DNA of 64,000 nucleotides from Rhodospirillales bacterium (GCA_020638395.1 JACKIP010000005.1:1-64000), one strand, 5' to 3'. Shown: positions 27,196 to 35,960, counted from the first letter of the stretch. The notes: generated by a model from the sequence alone, not told the origin. Translations and numbers: made by a program.

Positions 27196-28434
27196 TCACG
27201 CCGGAGCTTGATCCAGATCATAGGCAGCATGCAGAGAACGAACGGCCAGCTCGGTATAGTCTTTGGCAATCAGGACACTGATTTTTATTTCCGTGGCGGC
27301 GATCACGTCGATGTTAATGCCTTTATCCGCAAGGGTTTTGAACATTTTTTCCGCGACCCCGGCATGAGTGCGCATGCCGATCCCCACCACTGAAATTTTC
27401 GCCACATTTTTATTGACGCGAATCTCGGATGTTTTCAGCAAGTCCAGCTCTTTCAAAACCGTTTCAGCTTTATCCGCATCCTCTTGGGGGACGACAAACG
27501 TAATGCTGGTCACGTTTCCATCTTCCGAGATATCCTGAACGATCATATCCACAATGATATTCGCCGCAGAAATCGGTGCGAAAATCTTTGCCGCCACGCC
27601 GGGAACATCGGGAATGTTCAGGATACTGACTTTCGCTTCGTTCTGGGTAAAGGCCACCCCGCTGATAACTGGATTTTCCATGATATTTTCCTCATTTGTT
27701 ACGAGTGTTCCGGGATAGTCACTGCCGATTTTGTCTTCAAAGCTCGATAGCACCTGCACGGAGATATTATTTTTCATCGCCATTTCAACCGAGCGATTCT
27801 GCAAGACTTTCGCCCCCAGAGACGCCAGCTCCAGCATTTCGTCATAGCTGATTTTGGCAATACGCCGTGCTTCCGGCACAATGCGTGGATCTGTTGTGTA
27901 AATACCATCCACATCGGTATAAATGTCGCAGCGATCTGCATGGAGTGCCGCAGCCAGCGCGACCGCCGATGTATCAGAGCCTCCGCGCCCCAAAGTTGCG
28001 ATTCTGTTTTGCCGGGTAATGCCCTGAAATCCGGCGAGAACCAAAACTTCTTCACTCTTGAAACGTGCGTCTACTTCTGTCGGCGGAATCTCCAGAATAC
28101 GCGATTTCCCATGAACCTCATCGCAGATAATCGGCAATTGCCACCCCTGCCAGGACCGCGCCGGCACACCTCTTTTCTGAAGGGCCAGCGCCATCAGCCC
28201 CGCGGTCACCTGCTCTCCGCTGCTGACCACGGCGTCATATTCGCGGGCGTCATGAACCGGATCAATCGAGCGGCAATAGTCCACCAATTGATTGGTGACC
28301 CCCGCCATGGCAGAGACCACCACGGCAACTTCGTGCCCCAGACGATACTCCCGTTCGACCTTATCCGCCGCCCGCTCGATCCGCTCGATGTCCGCAACGG
28401 ACGTTCCCCCAAATTTTAAAACCAATCGCGCCAT
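27196..28434 (-). CDS. lysC: Aspartate kinase
   Basis: The 412-residue enzyme phosphorylates aspartate, the first step toward lysine, threonine and methionine. It begins ARLVLKFGGTSVADIERI, with the catalytic domain to about residue 245 (including GRGGSDTSAVALAAAL near 150) and two ACT domains after it (about 265-400, VSILNIPDVPG and ISVVGIGMRTHAGV) that bind inhibitory lysine and/or threonine. The length is that of the monofunctional class. The RodZ-like gene starts 81 bases downstream. Confidence 0.96.
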   Translation of the reverse strand: MARLVLKFGGTSVADIERIERAADKVEREYRLGHEVAVVVSAMAGVTNQLVDYCRSIDPVHDAREYDAVVSSGEQVTAGLMALALQKRGVPARSWQGWQLPIICDEVHGKSRILEIPPTEVDARFKSEEVLVLAGFQGITRQNRIATLGRGGSDTSAVALAAALHADRCDIYTDVDGIYTTDPRIVPEARRIAKISYDEMLELASLGAKVLQNRSVEMAMKNNISVQVLSSFEDKIGSDYPGTLVTNEENIMENPVISGVAFTQNEAKVSILNIPDVPGVAAKIFAPISAANIIVDMIVQDISEDGNVTSITFVVPQEDADKAETVLKELDLLKTSEIRVNKNVAKISVVGIGMRTHAGVAEKMFKTLADKGINIDVIAATEIKISVLIAKDYTELAVRSLHAAYDLDQAPA

Positions 28435-28540
28435 GAGAAGATTCTTAGCAGGAAATATTTTCTATCAGCAAGAAATCTTTGCATTTTTTATTTTTCGGCG
28501 TCATGATAGGCTGAATAAAAAAATATATGAGTGAAGATTG

Positions 28541-29155
28541 ATGCGCGTTTTGTTATTTGTTCTGTCTCTGGTTCTGGTCAATGCTCCGGCGATGGCGGAT
28601 ATTTTCGTCTGGAAAGACGCTGAAACAGAGGTTAAAGCCTCCTTTCCTGACACTTGGAAAATCATCAACAATCAAAAACCGGATACGATTTTAACCGTGA
28701 TTGCCCCGGATTCAAAAGCCCGCCCGATTTGCCGTCTGCGGGTGCGGGAAGATAACCGCTTTCGCATGTACCCGGTCCAGTTTGAATCAGAAATTCAACG
28801 TGTTGCCTATAGCGACAAATTCTGGAAAGACTATCTGGTCGAACAATATGATATTGTAAATACTCCGGAAACAATGGATCGTGCGGGTCTGGGAAAGAGC
28901 TTTGCCTCCCGTGCCCTGTTCAGCTATAACGGCGAAGTTCTCGAAGACAACCTGTTCCGTCAAGGGCTGGTCTTCGCCTCACACTACTATGATTTTGCTG
29001 TAATTGCCGAATGCACCGCCAACCAGATCGGCTGGGCAGAGTGGGCCCCGCAGTTCATGAGCTTTTTTGCCTCAATTGATTACCCGAATGTTTACGGCAC
29101 TCATGTGAACGGCGAATACCGCGACTTTATCAGCCGGGATGCCTATCAGGAGTAA
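28541..29155 (+). CDS. Hypothetical periplasmic protein
   Basis: This 204-residue protein has a clear signal peptide (MRVLLFVLSLVLVNAPAMA) with a cleavage site after AMA. The mature part begins DIFVWKDAETEVKASFPDTWK and alternates strands with aromatic segments; it has two Cys. I do not recognise the family, though the pattern recalls PsbP-like or DUF1795-type folds, which I could not confirm. It precedes the next gene by 5 bases, so the pair is likely one operon. Confidence 0.65.
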   Translation: MRVLLFVLSLVLVNAPAMADIFVWKDAETEVKASFPDTWKIINNQKPDTILTVIAPDSKARPICRLRVREDNRFRMYPVQFESEIQRVAYSDKFWKDYLVEQYDIVNTPETMDRAGLGKSFASRALFSYNGEVLEDNLFRQGLVFASHYYDFAVIAECTANQIGWAEWAPQFMSFFASIDYPNVYGTHVNGEYRDFISRDAYQE

Positions 29156-29160
29156 GCATC

Positions 29161-29739
29161 ATGGTGTCCTCTTCCGCACCACCGCAGCAAAATCTCTCTA
29201 TCCGGGGAAGATTCGTTGAGGAACGCGGGGTCGCCCTCGGAGATATCTCTGTTCAATTTCCCGATCAAAAAACGCCGAAACGCTTTTCGATATATGCGGC
29301 ACGTCCTACAGATCTCGCCTCTGTTGGAAAGTCCTTTACGCCGCATGGTCTTGCGGTTGCGCATTTTAATGATGCGAATGCATTATTAAAAGAAATGCCC
29401 CCGCTCTACGGTTACGCCGGAATGTGCCTTAGATCAGAGTGGGACTTCTGGCAAAAACTGCACGCTGACGATGGCTATCACGGAGAATGGATGGTGCCGC
29501 CCCAGCGGGTTATTCTCGATTACCTGTATCCCTCAAGAAATTTGCTGGAAGAACCAAGCTCTCCAATCTCTCCCTTTGCTCATAAAAATGAATGGGTGCT
29601 TTCCTGCACCGATAGTGCAAGAATTTTTGATCCACTCGTGTTCTGTTTAAATTTTAAAGATGGAGAACCGGGGCTGGCCTACAAAGACCGATTCCGCGGG
29701 ACGCTTTGCCCGGTGAGGTTTGAACCAGAATTAAATTGA
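29161..29739 (+). CDS. Hypothetical protein downstream of a periplasmic protein
   Basis: The 192-residue protein lacks a signal peptide and membrane segments. It has a region with several Trp/Tyr residues (YGYAGMCLRSEWDFWQK near residue 85, then GYHGEWMVPPQ) and three Cys. I do not recognise it. It begins 5 bases after the preceding stop with AGGAG close to its ATG, so both proteins are probably made together. Two palindromic repeats follow it. Confidence 0.6.
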   Translation: MVSSSAPPQQNLSIRGRFVEERGVALGDISVQFPDQKTPKRFSIYAARPTDLASVGKSFTPHGLAVAHFNDANALLKEMPPLYGYAGMCLRSEWDFWQKLHADDGYHGEWMVPPQRVILDYLYPSRNLLEEPSSPISPFAHKNEWVLSCTDSARIFDPLVFCLNFKDGEPGLAYKDRFRGTLCPVRFEPELN

Positions 29740-29807
29740 GAAGACGCTCCCATGCGTGAGATCCGTTGTATAGTCACTTTCATTAGTTTTAGGACATTTC
29801 TCGGTGC

Positions 29808-29849
29808 CGTCATTGCCTGAATTGTCAAAGACAATTCCAAGGCAATCCA
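29808..29849 (-). repeat. Dispersed palindromic repeat, copy 3
   Basis: On the minus strand the element reads TGGATTGCC ... GGCAATGACG with an inner GAATTGTC/GACAATTC hairpin. It is inverted relative to copy 4, 20 bp away, and both lie between convergent genes. Confidence 0.7.
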
Positions 29850-29869
29850 TTGATATTTATATGTATTTA

Positions 29870-29911
29870 TGGATTCCTCCAGGATTTGCAAAGCAAATCC
29901 GGGGAATGACG
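29870..29911 (+). repeat. Dispersed palindromic repeat, copy 4
   Basis: The copy begins TGGATTCC and ends CCGGGGAATGACG, with an inner GGATTTGC/GCAAATCC hairpin. Its outer ends match copy 1 almost exactly while the core differs. Confidence 0.75.
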
Positions 29912-30008
29912 AATGTCTTATTTTTAATTGGAACCACTATATGATTTTTATTTAGAATCACTCTGTTTTCAAAAAACAATACATCAATGGCCGACAGAGG
30001 TGCATTGA

Positions 30009-31451
30009 TTAGCGCACAACAATCTTATACAAGCGTCCGGCCTGAAGTCCTTCATTGAGGGCCAGCGCGTTTAACACGCGGAAACGGGCTTCGTTCATTT
30101 TCTCGAAAGGCTGGCGCGCCGCCAGAGATGCAACGGTATCTCCGGGCCGGGCCGTCACAATTGCAATTTTTTCCAGCTTAATAGCGCCCTTTTCCGCATC
30201 GGTCATACGGGAAAAGCTGAACAAAGCCTCCCGTAATGAGGAAATCTGTTCCGAAGACAGACCTTGCGGCATCGCGATCTGGAATCTGGCATATACATGC
30301 GGCTGCCACTCGATCGACACCAGACGAATGTTAAATGCCCGCCCTTTTACCATAGCCGGAAACTGCGCCATAGCCGCCCGCATATTTCCGATCATAACCC
30401 GTTCCACCGGGCCGATCTGCTCATTATTCATCCAGCTTCCCTGCAAATAGCTTTGCGGATCAAAGGCCTGCTGATTACTGTCAAAATCAAAGATCATCGC
30501 CGTTCCATCCGCCGCTTTGGCGATCACAACGTCAGACTGATTGATGATGTCAAATCCTCTGGGAGCGGTAAATTTAAAGCCAATTTTGGGATGAAAAAAC
30601 GTCTGCCCCTGTGTAAACCCTTCCTTATGCGCGTTGCCATAGATCAGGCCGTTAATCTGGCGCAGGTAATCGTCGCGCCGCACAACGGCTTTGGGATTAA
30701 ATTCATAAGTTCCGGCAATTTGCGCAGACACCGCCGAACGGTCGCCCGTATCCGGATGGGTAGACAGAAATGCCGGCGGATTTGAGCGCCCGGAGATCTG
30801 AGACTGCAGCGCCGTTTCCTGTTGAAGGCTTTGCAGGAAGCGGGACATGGCAAAGGGATCATATCCGGCGCGGTACAAATAGCGCACCCCCAGTTGATCG
30901 GCCTCGCTTTCCTGAGAACGGGAATAGGAGCGCAGATATAAATCTGTCCCGGTATTCAGGGCTTTGGTCACATTGGGATTATCAATGCTCGCCCCCAGAA
31001 CAGCCGCCCCTATCGCCGTGACGACTCCGCGAGAGTAACGCTCCGCCGAGTGCCGCCCGGTAACATGACCGATTTCATGCGCTATCACAGCCGCCAGCTC
31101 TGCCTCGCTATTCGCCAGAGACAACAACCCACGGGTGACATAGACGTAACCTCCCGGTAACGCAAACGCATTGACGGTATCACTATCCAGAACGAAAAAT
31201 TTATAAGTGACGTCTCCGCGCTCGGTATAGGGGACGATATTCCGGCCCACTTGAGTCACATAGGTCTGTAGATCCTGATCCTGCACCAGCCCGAATTGCT
31301 CCAGGACTTTCTGGTGTTCACTGGCTCCGATCGACGCTTCCTGTCCCGGCGGCATAAGGCCGGTAAACTGATTCCGCCCCGTCGCCGGGTTGGTTGCACA
31401 AGCCGACAGGAACAAAACTGACAGACATAGAAAAAGAACCGTAACGCGCAT
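30009..31451 (-). CDS. M48 family zinc metalloprotease, lipoprotein
   Basis: The 480-residue protein starts MRVTVLFLCLSVLFLSAC, where LSAC at residues 15-18 is a lipobox, so it is probably an outer-membrane-anchored periplasmic protease. The catalytic motif is AAVIAHEIGHVTGRHSAERY (about 119-138) with the third zinc ligand in SQESEADQLG. A C-terminal LysM-like segment (ARPGDTVASLAARQ) could bind peptidoglycan. It resembles BepA/LoiP-type envelope quality-control proteases. A longer frame to 31532 lacks a signal and is not preferred. Confidence 0.88.
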   Translation of the reverse strand: MRVTVLFLCLSVLFLSACATNPATGRNQFTGLMPPGQEASIGASEHQKVLEQFGLVQDQDLQTYVTQVGRNIVPYTERGDVTYKFFVLDSDTVNAFALPGGYVYVTRGLLSLANSEAELAAVIAHEIGHVTGRHSAERYSRGVVTAIGAAVLGASIDNPNVTKALNTGTDLYLRSYSRSQESEADQLGVRYLYRAGYDPFAMSRFLQSLQQETALQSQISGRSNPPAFLSTHPDTGDRSAVSAQIAGTYEFNPKAVVRRDDYLRQINGLIYGNAHKEGFTQGQTFFHPKIGFKFTAPRGFDIINQSDVVIAKAADGTAMIFDFDSNQQAFDPQSYLQGSWMNNEQIGPVERVMIGNMRAAMAQFPAMVKGRAFNIRLVSIEWQPHVYARFQIAMPQGLSSEQISSLREALFSFSRMTDAEKGAIKLEKIAIVTARPGDTVASLAARQPFEKMNEARFRVLNALALNEGLQAGRLYKIVVR

Positions 31452-31579
31452 TATACTTCTTATATATCTCAAATTCCCTATTATAAACACCTCTGAAAAA
31501 GCTAATTTTATTACTTTTTGTCCGTCCGACAAGCGGACACGACCGCTTAACGCGGGAGTCTATAAAACTGAATCTATTC

Positions 31580-32011
31580 TCAATCGCGCTGGGTTTTTTC
31601 CTTGCGTTCGTGACGCTCCTGCGCCTCGATGCTGAGAGTCGCATTCGGGCGGGCCTTCAGCCGGGCGATAGAGATAGGGTCCCCGGTTTCTTCGCAGTAA
31701 CCATATTCGCCTTCATCAATCCGGATTAATGCCTCATCAATTTTTTTAATCAGCTTACGGGTCCGGTCTTTGGTCCGCAGTTCAAGAGCGTGATCGGTTT
31801 CCTCAGAGGCGCGGTCCGCAAGATCCGGCTTTTGCAGATTGGTCGCCTGCAGGGTATTTTCAATGGTTTCCGACATGGCATGCAGCAATTCTTTTTTCCA
31901 CTCCAGCAATGCCTTGCGGAAATAAGCAAGCATCACCGGATTCATAAACTCACCGGCATCGGTTTCAGGATCATAATCCGGGGGAACGATAACACTGTCT
32001 AAAGAAGTCAT
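31580..32011 (-). CDS. dksA: RNA polymerase-binding protein DksA
   Basis: The 143-residue transcription factor binds the RNA polymerase secondary channel and acts with ppGpp. It has the coiled-coil (about 30-100) and the C-terminal globular region YGYCEETGDPISIARLKARPNATLSIEAQERHER. Only one Cys remains of the usual four, as in many alphaproteobacterial DksA proteins, so zinc binding is probably lost. The DxxDxA-type tip appears as DLADRASEE. It lies next to fliX, a neighbourhood seen in flagellated Alphaproteobacteria. Confidence 0.92.
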   Translation of the reverse strand: MTSLDSVIVPPDYDPETDAGEFMNPVMLAYFRKALLEWKKELLHAMSETIENTLQATNLQKPDLADRASEETDHALELRTKDRTRKLIKKIDEALIRIDEGEYGYCEETGDPISIARLKARPNATLSIEAQERHERKEKTQRD

Positions 32012-32065
32012 GGACTCTGGTTTCCTTTACATCATGAAATAGCAAGCCCATTAGTATTAAGTTTT

Positions 32066-32512
32066 TTAGGCTTCCTTATCAAGTGCTTTTCTCATTTTAG
32101 CCAGTTCAACCTGCGCCCGCAAATCAATTTCCGCCAGCAAGGCAGACAGCTTGGCATCGGTCACCCGCTCCTTATGAGCGGACACCATATCTGCAATTCC
32201 AATCATATGGTCCATTGAGACGCTCCCATGCAAAATCGCCAGATGGAGCTTGTCCAGCTCTTCCAGAACCAGGTCGGCACGCCGAATCATTTTCTTGCGC
32301 GCCGCTTTTTCCGTGGGATCTTCAACCGACTGCGCTGCCAGCAACGACGCAACCGATGCAACGGATTGCGGGGCTCCGGCAGAGGAAGGCCCCTGTGCCC
32401 CGGATAAAGAGCTCACAAATTCCTCAAAATTTCCACTGCCCGCCCCTTTTATGCCGGACGCTTTCTTTGGGCCGGACGTGCCGGAGGTCTGTTTTGGGCC
32501 TTGTATCTTCAT
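32066..32512 (-). CDS. fliX: Flagellar assembly regulator FliX
   Basis: The 148-residue protein has the FliX pattern: a short Gly/Ser/Lys-rich N-terminus (MKIQGPKQTSGTSG) and a conserved helical C-terminal half (about 75-146, ELDKLHLAILHGSVSMDHM, then ALLAEIDLRAQVELAKMRK). In Caulobacter FliX couples basal-body assembly to the sigma-54 activator FlbD. That fits the sigma-54-type elements before flgF and flgB in this window. Upstream there is a TTAG-N7-TTAG pair (32556-32570) resembling a weak CtrA site. Confidence 0.85.
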   Translation of the reverse strand: MKIQGPKQTSGTSGPKKASGIKGAGSGNFEEFVSSLSGAQGPSSAGAPQSVASVASLLAAQSVEDPTEKAARKKMIRRADLVLEELDKLHLAILHGSVSMDHMIGIADMVSAHKERVTDAKLSALLAEIDLRAQVELAKMRKALDKEA

Positions 32513-32613
32513 GATATCTGATTTTCTTTCTCTCTTTTTATCCTACACAAAATATCTAAGAATTTTCTAAAGAGCTTGACCATATTCTTTACATACGCTT
32601 TTTATAACATATC

Positions 32614-33174
32614 ATGAGCGAAATGAAGACACGTATCAGCATCACCGGAGATCCAGGCAGCGGGAAGAGCACATTTGCAAAATCCGTGGCCGATTTTACC
32701 GGCTATGAAATGATTACCACGGGCAATATTTTCCGTAAACTTGCGGCGGAGCGTGGGATTTCCATTACCCGGCTGAACGAAATGGCCGAAATGCAAAAAG
32801 AGCTGGACGCCAAAGTCGATGATTATCTGGTCGCTCTTAATGAAACAAAACACCCTATGGTTCTGGATTCGCGGATGGCCTGGCATTTTGTCAGAGGGAC
32901 GTTCAAGGTTCGCCTGACCGTCGATCCGGATGTGGCGGTTGATCGTATTTTTAAAGATACGGCAGAGCTGCGCGAAAAATTCTCCTCTCTGGAAGAAGCT
33001 ATGGAAGAAGTTGAAAAACGCAAACAAAGTGAAATCCGCCGCTACCAGAAACTTTACGGGGTGAATATCGGGGACGACACCAACTTTGATCTGGTGATTA
33101 ATACTTCACACATATCCAAGGAAGAGGCGCTGCGGATTTTTAAGGACGCCTATACTGCAGCCCCTCCAGTGTAA
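32614..33174 (+). CDS. Cytidylate kinase-like P-loop kinase (archaeal CMK type)
   Basis: This 186-residue protein has the P-loop ITGDPGSGKSTFAKS (9-23) and a compact core with MITTGNIFRKLAAERG and VLDSRMAWHF, as in the short archaeal-type cytidylate kinases rather than the longer bacterial Cmk. It probably phosphorylates CMP or dCMP, or a related small substrate. A second start at 32623 is possible; no clear ribosome-binding site precedes either ATG. It stands alone between fliX and rpmB. Confidence 0.75.
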   Translation: MSEMKTRISITGDPGSGKSTFAKSVADFTGYEMITTGNIFRKLAAERGISITRLNEMAEMQKELDAKVDDYLVALNETKHPMVLDSRMAWHFVRGTFKVRLTVDPDVAVDRIFKDTAELREKFSSLEEAMEEVEKRKQSEIRRYQKLYGVNIGDDTNFDLVINTSHISKEEALRIFKDAYTAAPPV

Positions 33175-33261
33175 TCCACAAACGATTTTCCGAATTCGCG
33201 CAGGGTTTGAACCACACGAAGAATCTCTTCCGGGATTTTACGATTATTAAAAGCATATTGC

Positions 33262-33290
33262 TTGACATTCGGGCATAACTCTGGTTTAAA
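33262..33290 (+). promoter_or_regulatory. Sigma-70-type promoter of rpmB
   Basis: A perfect -35 TTGACA (33262-33267) and -10 TTTAAA (33285-33290) with 17-bp spacing lie 30 bp upstream of the rpmB ATG. The -10 is the first half of a direct repeat TTTAAATG (33285-33292 and 33300-33307). The second half lies in a small hairpin, CCTTC/GAAGG, that covers the Shine-Dalgarno GAAGGA. Confidence 0.6.
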
Positions 33291-33320
33291 TGCCCTTCGT
33301 TTAAATGAAGGATTAAGACT

Positions 33321-33617
33321 ATGTCACGTAAATGTGCGATTACCGGCAAAAAACCGATGGTGGGACATAATGTTTCTCACTCACAAAGAAAAACAAAACG
33401 TCTGTTTCTGCCAAACATTCAGGAAACCGGTCTGTTCAGCGAAGCGCTGCAAACTCTGGTTCGTGTTAAAATTTCCGCAAATGGCCTGCGCACAATTGAC
33501 AAAGTTGGCGGCATTGATGCTTTTGTAATGGGAACAGCAAAAACCAAGCTGGAACCGGAACTGCGCCCCCTGCGCGCCCGGATTGAGAAAGCTCTGGCTG
33601 ACAAAAAAAGTGCTTGA
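33321..33617 (+). CDS. rpmB: 50S ribosomal protein L28
   Basis: The 98-residue protein begins SRKCAITGKKPMVGHNVSHS and contains TKRLFLPNIQ and VKISANGLRTIDKVGG, the family core. The length of about 98 is typical in Alphaproteobacteria. It has its own promoter upstream and a strong terminator directly downstream (33652-33688), so it is probably a single-gene unit. The GAAGGA ribosome-binding site sits in a hairpin, which could allow translational control. Confidence 0.97.
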   Translation: MSRKCAITGKKPMVGHNVSHSQRKTKRLFLPNIQETGLFSEALQTLVRVKISANGLRTIDKVGGIDAFVMGTAKTKLEPELRPLRARIEKALADKKSA

Positions 33618-33651
33618 CGAACCCCCGCAAGTTTCATAAAAATCGTTTTAC

Positions 33652-33688
33652 AACCCGCTGCTACGCCTCCTTGGCAGCGGGTTTTTTA
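33652..33688 (+). terminator. Rho-independent terminator of rpmB
   Basis: A perfect 10-bp stem AACCCGCTGC/GCAGCGGGTT (33652-33661 and 33674-33683) with a 12-base loop is followed by a run of six T. It ends 13 bases before the tgt ATG. Confidence 0.92.
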
Positions 33689-33700
33689 TTTGGCTGACGC

Positions 33701-34891
33701 ATGACACACTACCCGCACGTTGACTATCCGAATTTCAATTTTGAGGTCACACACACCTCCGCTGATGGGGCGCGCCTTGGACGGCTGACAACCCCGCACG
33801 GCACAATCAGCACGCCGAATTATATTTTTTGCGGAACAAAAGCGGCAATCAAGGGCCTCTCCCCGCAACAAATGCACGAAGCAAACACAGACATTATTCT
33901 GTCCAACGCCTATCACCTGATGATTCAGCCGGGAGCCGACCTAATTCAGAAAATGGGAGGCCTGCATAAATTTACCGGCTGGAACGGTCCGATGCTGACC
34001 GACTCCGGCGGATTTCAGGTTTTTTCCATGGGGAATGCCTCCTGCGCCGATGAAATCAAAGGCACAAATCGCCCAAAACGGGAGGATTTGCTGAAAATCA
34101 CTGAGGAGGGCGCCGAATTTCGCTCCTATCTTGACGGACGCAAGCTGATGCTGAACCCGGAAATTTCCATGGATATTCAAAGAAAACTGGGAGCGGATCT
34201 GATTGTTCAGATGGATGAATGCACCCCCTATCAGGTGTCCAAAGAGTATACGGCAAAATCAATGGATATGAGTATGCGCTGGGGAGACCGCTCCCTCAGT
34301 GCATTTGAGCGGATGCATGACGGATCACAAGGGCTTTACGGCGTTGTACAGGGCGGAATTTATGATGATCTGCGCCAGCAAAGCGCTCAATATGTTGCCT
34401 GCCGCCCCTTTTTCGGCACGGCCATCGGCGGATGTCTCGGAGGGGATGACGATGAAATGTACGGCATTCTTGAAACCTGCCGCCCCTTTAACCATCCGAC
34501 CCGACCCATTCATTTTTTGGGAATCGGGCGCATCAAGGATGTTTTTAAATCCGTGCGGTGCGGAATTGATACGTTCGACTGTGTGATGCCGACCCGAATT
34601 GCCCGCCACGGACACGCCCTGATGCGCGGCGGACCTTCTGAGAAAATCAATCTGCTGAATGCAAAATACAAGGATGATCCGGAACCGCTTGATCCGAGTC
34701 TTGACATCCCCTGCTCACGGGATTTTTCCAAAGCCTATATTCACCACCTGTTCAAGGCTGGAGAATTACTTGCATATCAGATCGTAACACAACATAATGT
34801 GGCAATGATTAACCGTCTTATGACAGAGGTGCGGGCCGCCATCAAAAATGGCACCCTCACCGAACTGGAGCGGGAATGGCTACCGGGATAG
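33701..34891 (+). CDS. tgt: Queuine tRNA-ribosyltransferase with altered zinc site
   Basis: The 396-residue enzyme exchanges G34 for the preQ1 base in GUN-anticodon tRNAs. The general-base region TDSGGFQVFSMG (about residues 102-113), QMDECTPY and the catalytic GIDTFDCVMPTRIARHGHAL are intact. The usual CxCxxC zinc ligands are LDIPC here (about residues 334-338), so two of three Cys are lost, although the distal His (TQHNV) remains. No Shine-Dalgarno sequence is visible before the ATG, which lies close behind the rpmB terminator. Confidence 0.93.
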   Translation: MTHYPHVDYPNFNFEVTHTSADGARLGRLTTPHGTISTPNYIFCGTKAAIKGLSPQQMHEANTDIILSNAYHLMIQPGADLIQKMGGLHKFTGWNGPMLTDSGGFQVFSMGNASCADEIKGTNRPKREDLLKITEEGAEFRSYLDGRKLMLNPEISMDIQRKLGADLIVQMDECTPYQVSKEYTAKSMDMSMRWGDRSLSAFERMHDGSQGLYGVVQGGIYDDLRQQSAQYVACRPFFGTAIGGCLGGDDDEMYGILETCRPFNHPTRPIHFLGIGRIKDVFKSVRCGIDTFDCVMPTRIARHGHALMRGGPSEKINLLNAKYKDDPEPLDPSLDIPCSRDFSKAYIHHLFKAGELLAYQIVTQHNVAMINRLMTEVRAAIKNGTLTELEREWLPG

Positions 34892-34909
34892 AGCAGGCAG
34901 GGATTTTTT

Positions 34910-35827
34910 ATGATGCATTACGAAGAAATTATAGAGGGACTGGGACATGCACTGGACGAGCACCTGACCCGCATGGCGCAAATAAACAAAACTCTTTTGT
35001 TGAGCGGAGCTTCACCTGTGGACATGCCGGGCTATGATAACCAGCCCTTACAGTCTCTCAGACCGTATATCTCTCCGAATGAAACCTCTCTTGACTGGCA
35101 GTCTTTCACACGATTAAATGAAATCCAGGAGGCCCTGAACGAAACCTGCGCAAAAATCCGGCAAAACGTCACGCCAGATGTCCGGGAGACCTTTTATGCC
35201 GAGCTTTGCAATCTGTCAAATGAGTTTATTAACCGCCTGCGCAGATTCGAGCTGGATCTGAACAAGGAAGAAAATGGTATAGACCCTCTGACGGGTCTGC
35301 GCAGCCAGACAGCGCTGTTGCGGGATCTGGAGCGAGAACTGAGCGCCTGCGCCCGCCGCAAGGACTATCTGGGGGTTGCGCTTGGAAAAATTGATAATTA
35401 TGCGCTGGTCGACTCAAAGCTGAATGCCGACCAGAAGAAAGAACTTGTGGCCTTTATCGCCAGTATCCTCAGACAAAATATGCGGTTGTATGATGACGGA
35501 TACAGATATAATGAAACGCTGTTTGTTCTAAGTCTGAAACACACGGACCAGCTCGGCGCGATTGCGGGCATTGAGCGCTTTGCCCGTATGCTCGACGAGG
35601 TACAAAATACACTCGCCGGGCGTAAATTTGCCGATCTGATTGGCCAAAAAGTCACCCTTTCCTATTCCGTTTCCCGGCTGGAAGTCGGCACGAACATCAT
35701 TGAATTTCTACAGGGATTAAAACGGGATATCGAAGAGAACGCCACAGAATCCACGTCCATTCTGGAATATGAGGATGAAAGCAATCTGGCAAAATATCTC
35801 CGGGCCATGGAAGAAATACCGGACTAG
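34910..35827 (+). CDS. Degenerate GGDEF-domain protein
   Basis: The 305-residue protein has an all-helical N-terminal half (about 1-120) and a C-terminal domain that begins IDPLTGLRSQTALLRDLE, the usual GGDEF entry. The signature loop at about residue 204 reads RYNETLF instead of RYGGEEF, and the metal-binding Asp lies in an altered GVALGKIDNYALVDSK. Cyclic di-GMP synthesis is therefore unlikely. It may act as a nucleotide-binding or protein-binding regulator. It follows tgt by 18 bases and could be cotranscribed. Confidence 0.75.
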   Translation: MMHYEEIIEGLGHALDEHLTRMAQINKTLLLSGASPVDMPGYDNQPLQSLRPYISPNETSLDWQSFTRLNEIQEALNETCAKIRQNVTPDVRETFYAELCNLSNEFINRLRRFELDLNKEENGIDPLTGLRSQTALLRDLERELSACARRKDYLGVALGKIDNYALVDSKLNADQKKELVAFIASILRQNMRLYDDGYRYNETLFVLSLKHTDQLGAIAGIERFARMLDEVQNTLAGRKFADLIGQKVTLSYSVSRLEVGTNIIEFLQGLKRDIEENATESTSILEYEDESNLAKYLRAMEEIPD

Positions 35828-35960
35828 AGTCTGACATTAAGTCTGACCGGTTTTTGCCCCGTCAGCTTTTCTGTCTGCTTTCCCGGCTGTTTTTTCTCTG
35901 ATTTCGTGTTATCTTAGGAAACGAAGACATCCTGTCTGACATGTAAAGGAGACTCTGCCC

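Noticed and set aside
32576..32608. Promoter of the CMP-kinase-like gene using TTGACC and TATAAC
   Set aside because: The spacing between the two boxes is 21 bp, too long for a standard sigma-70 promoter.
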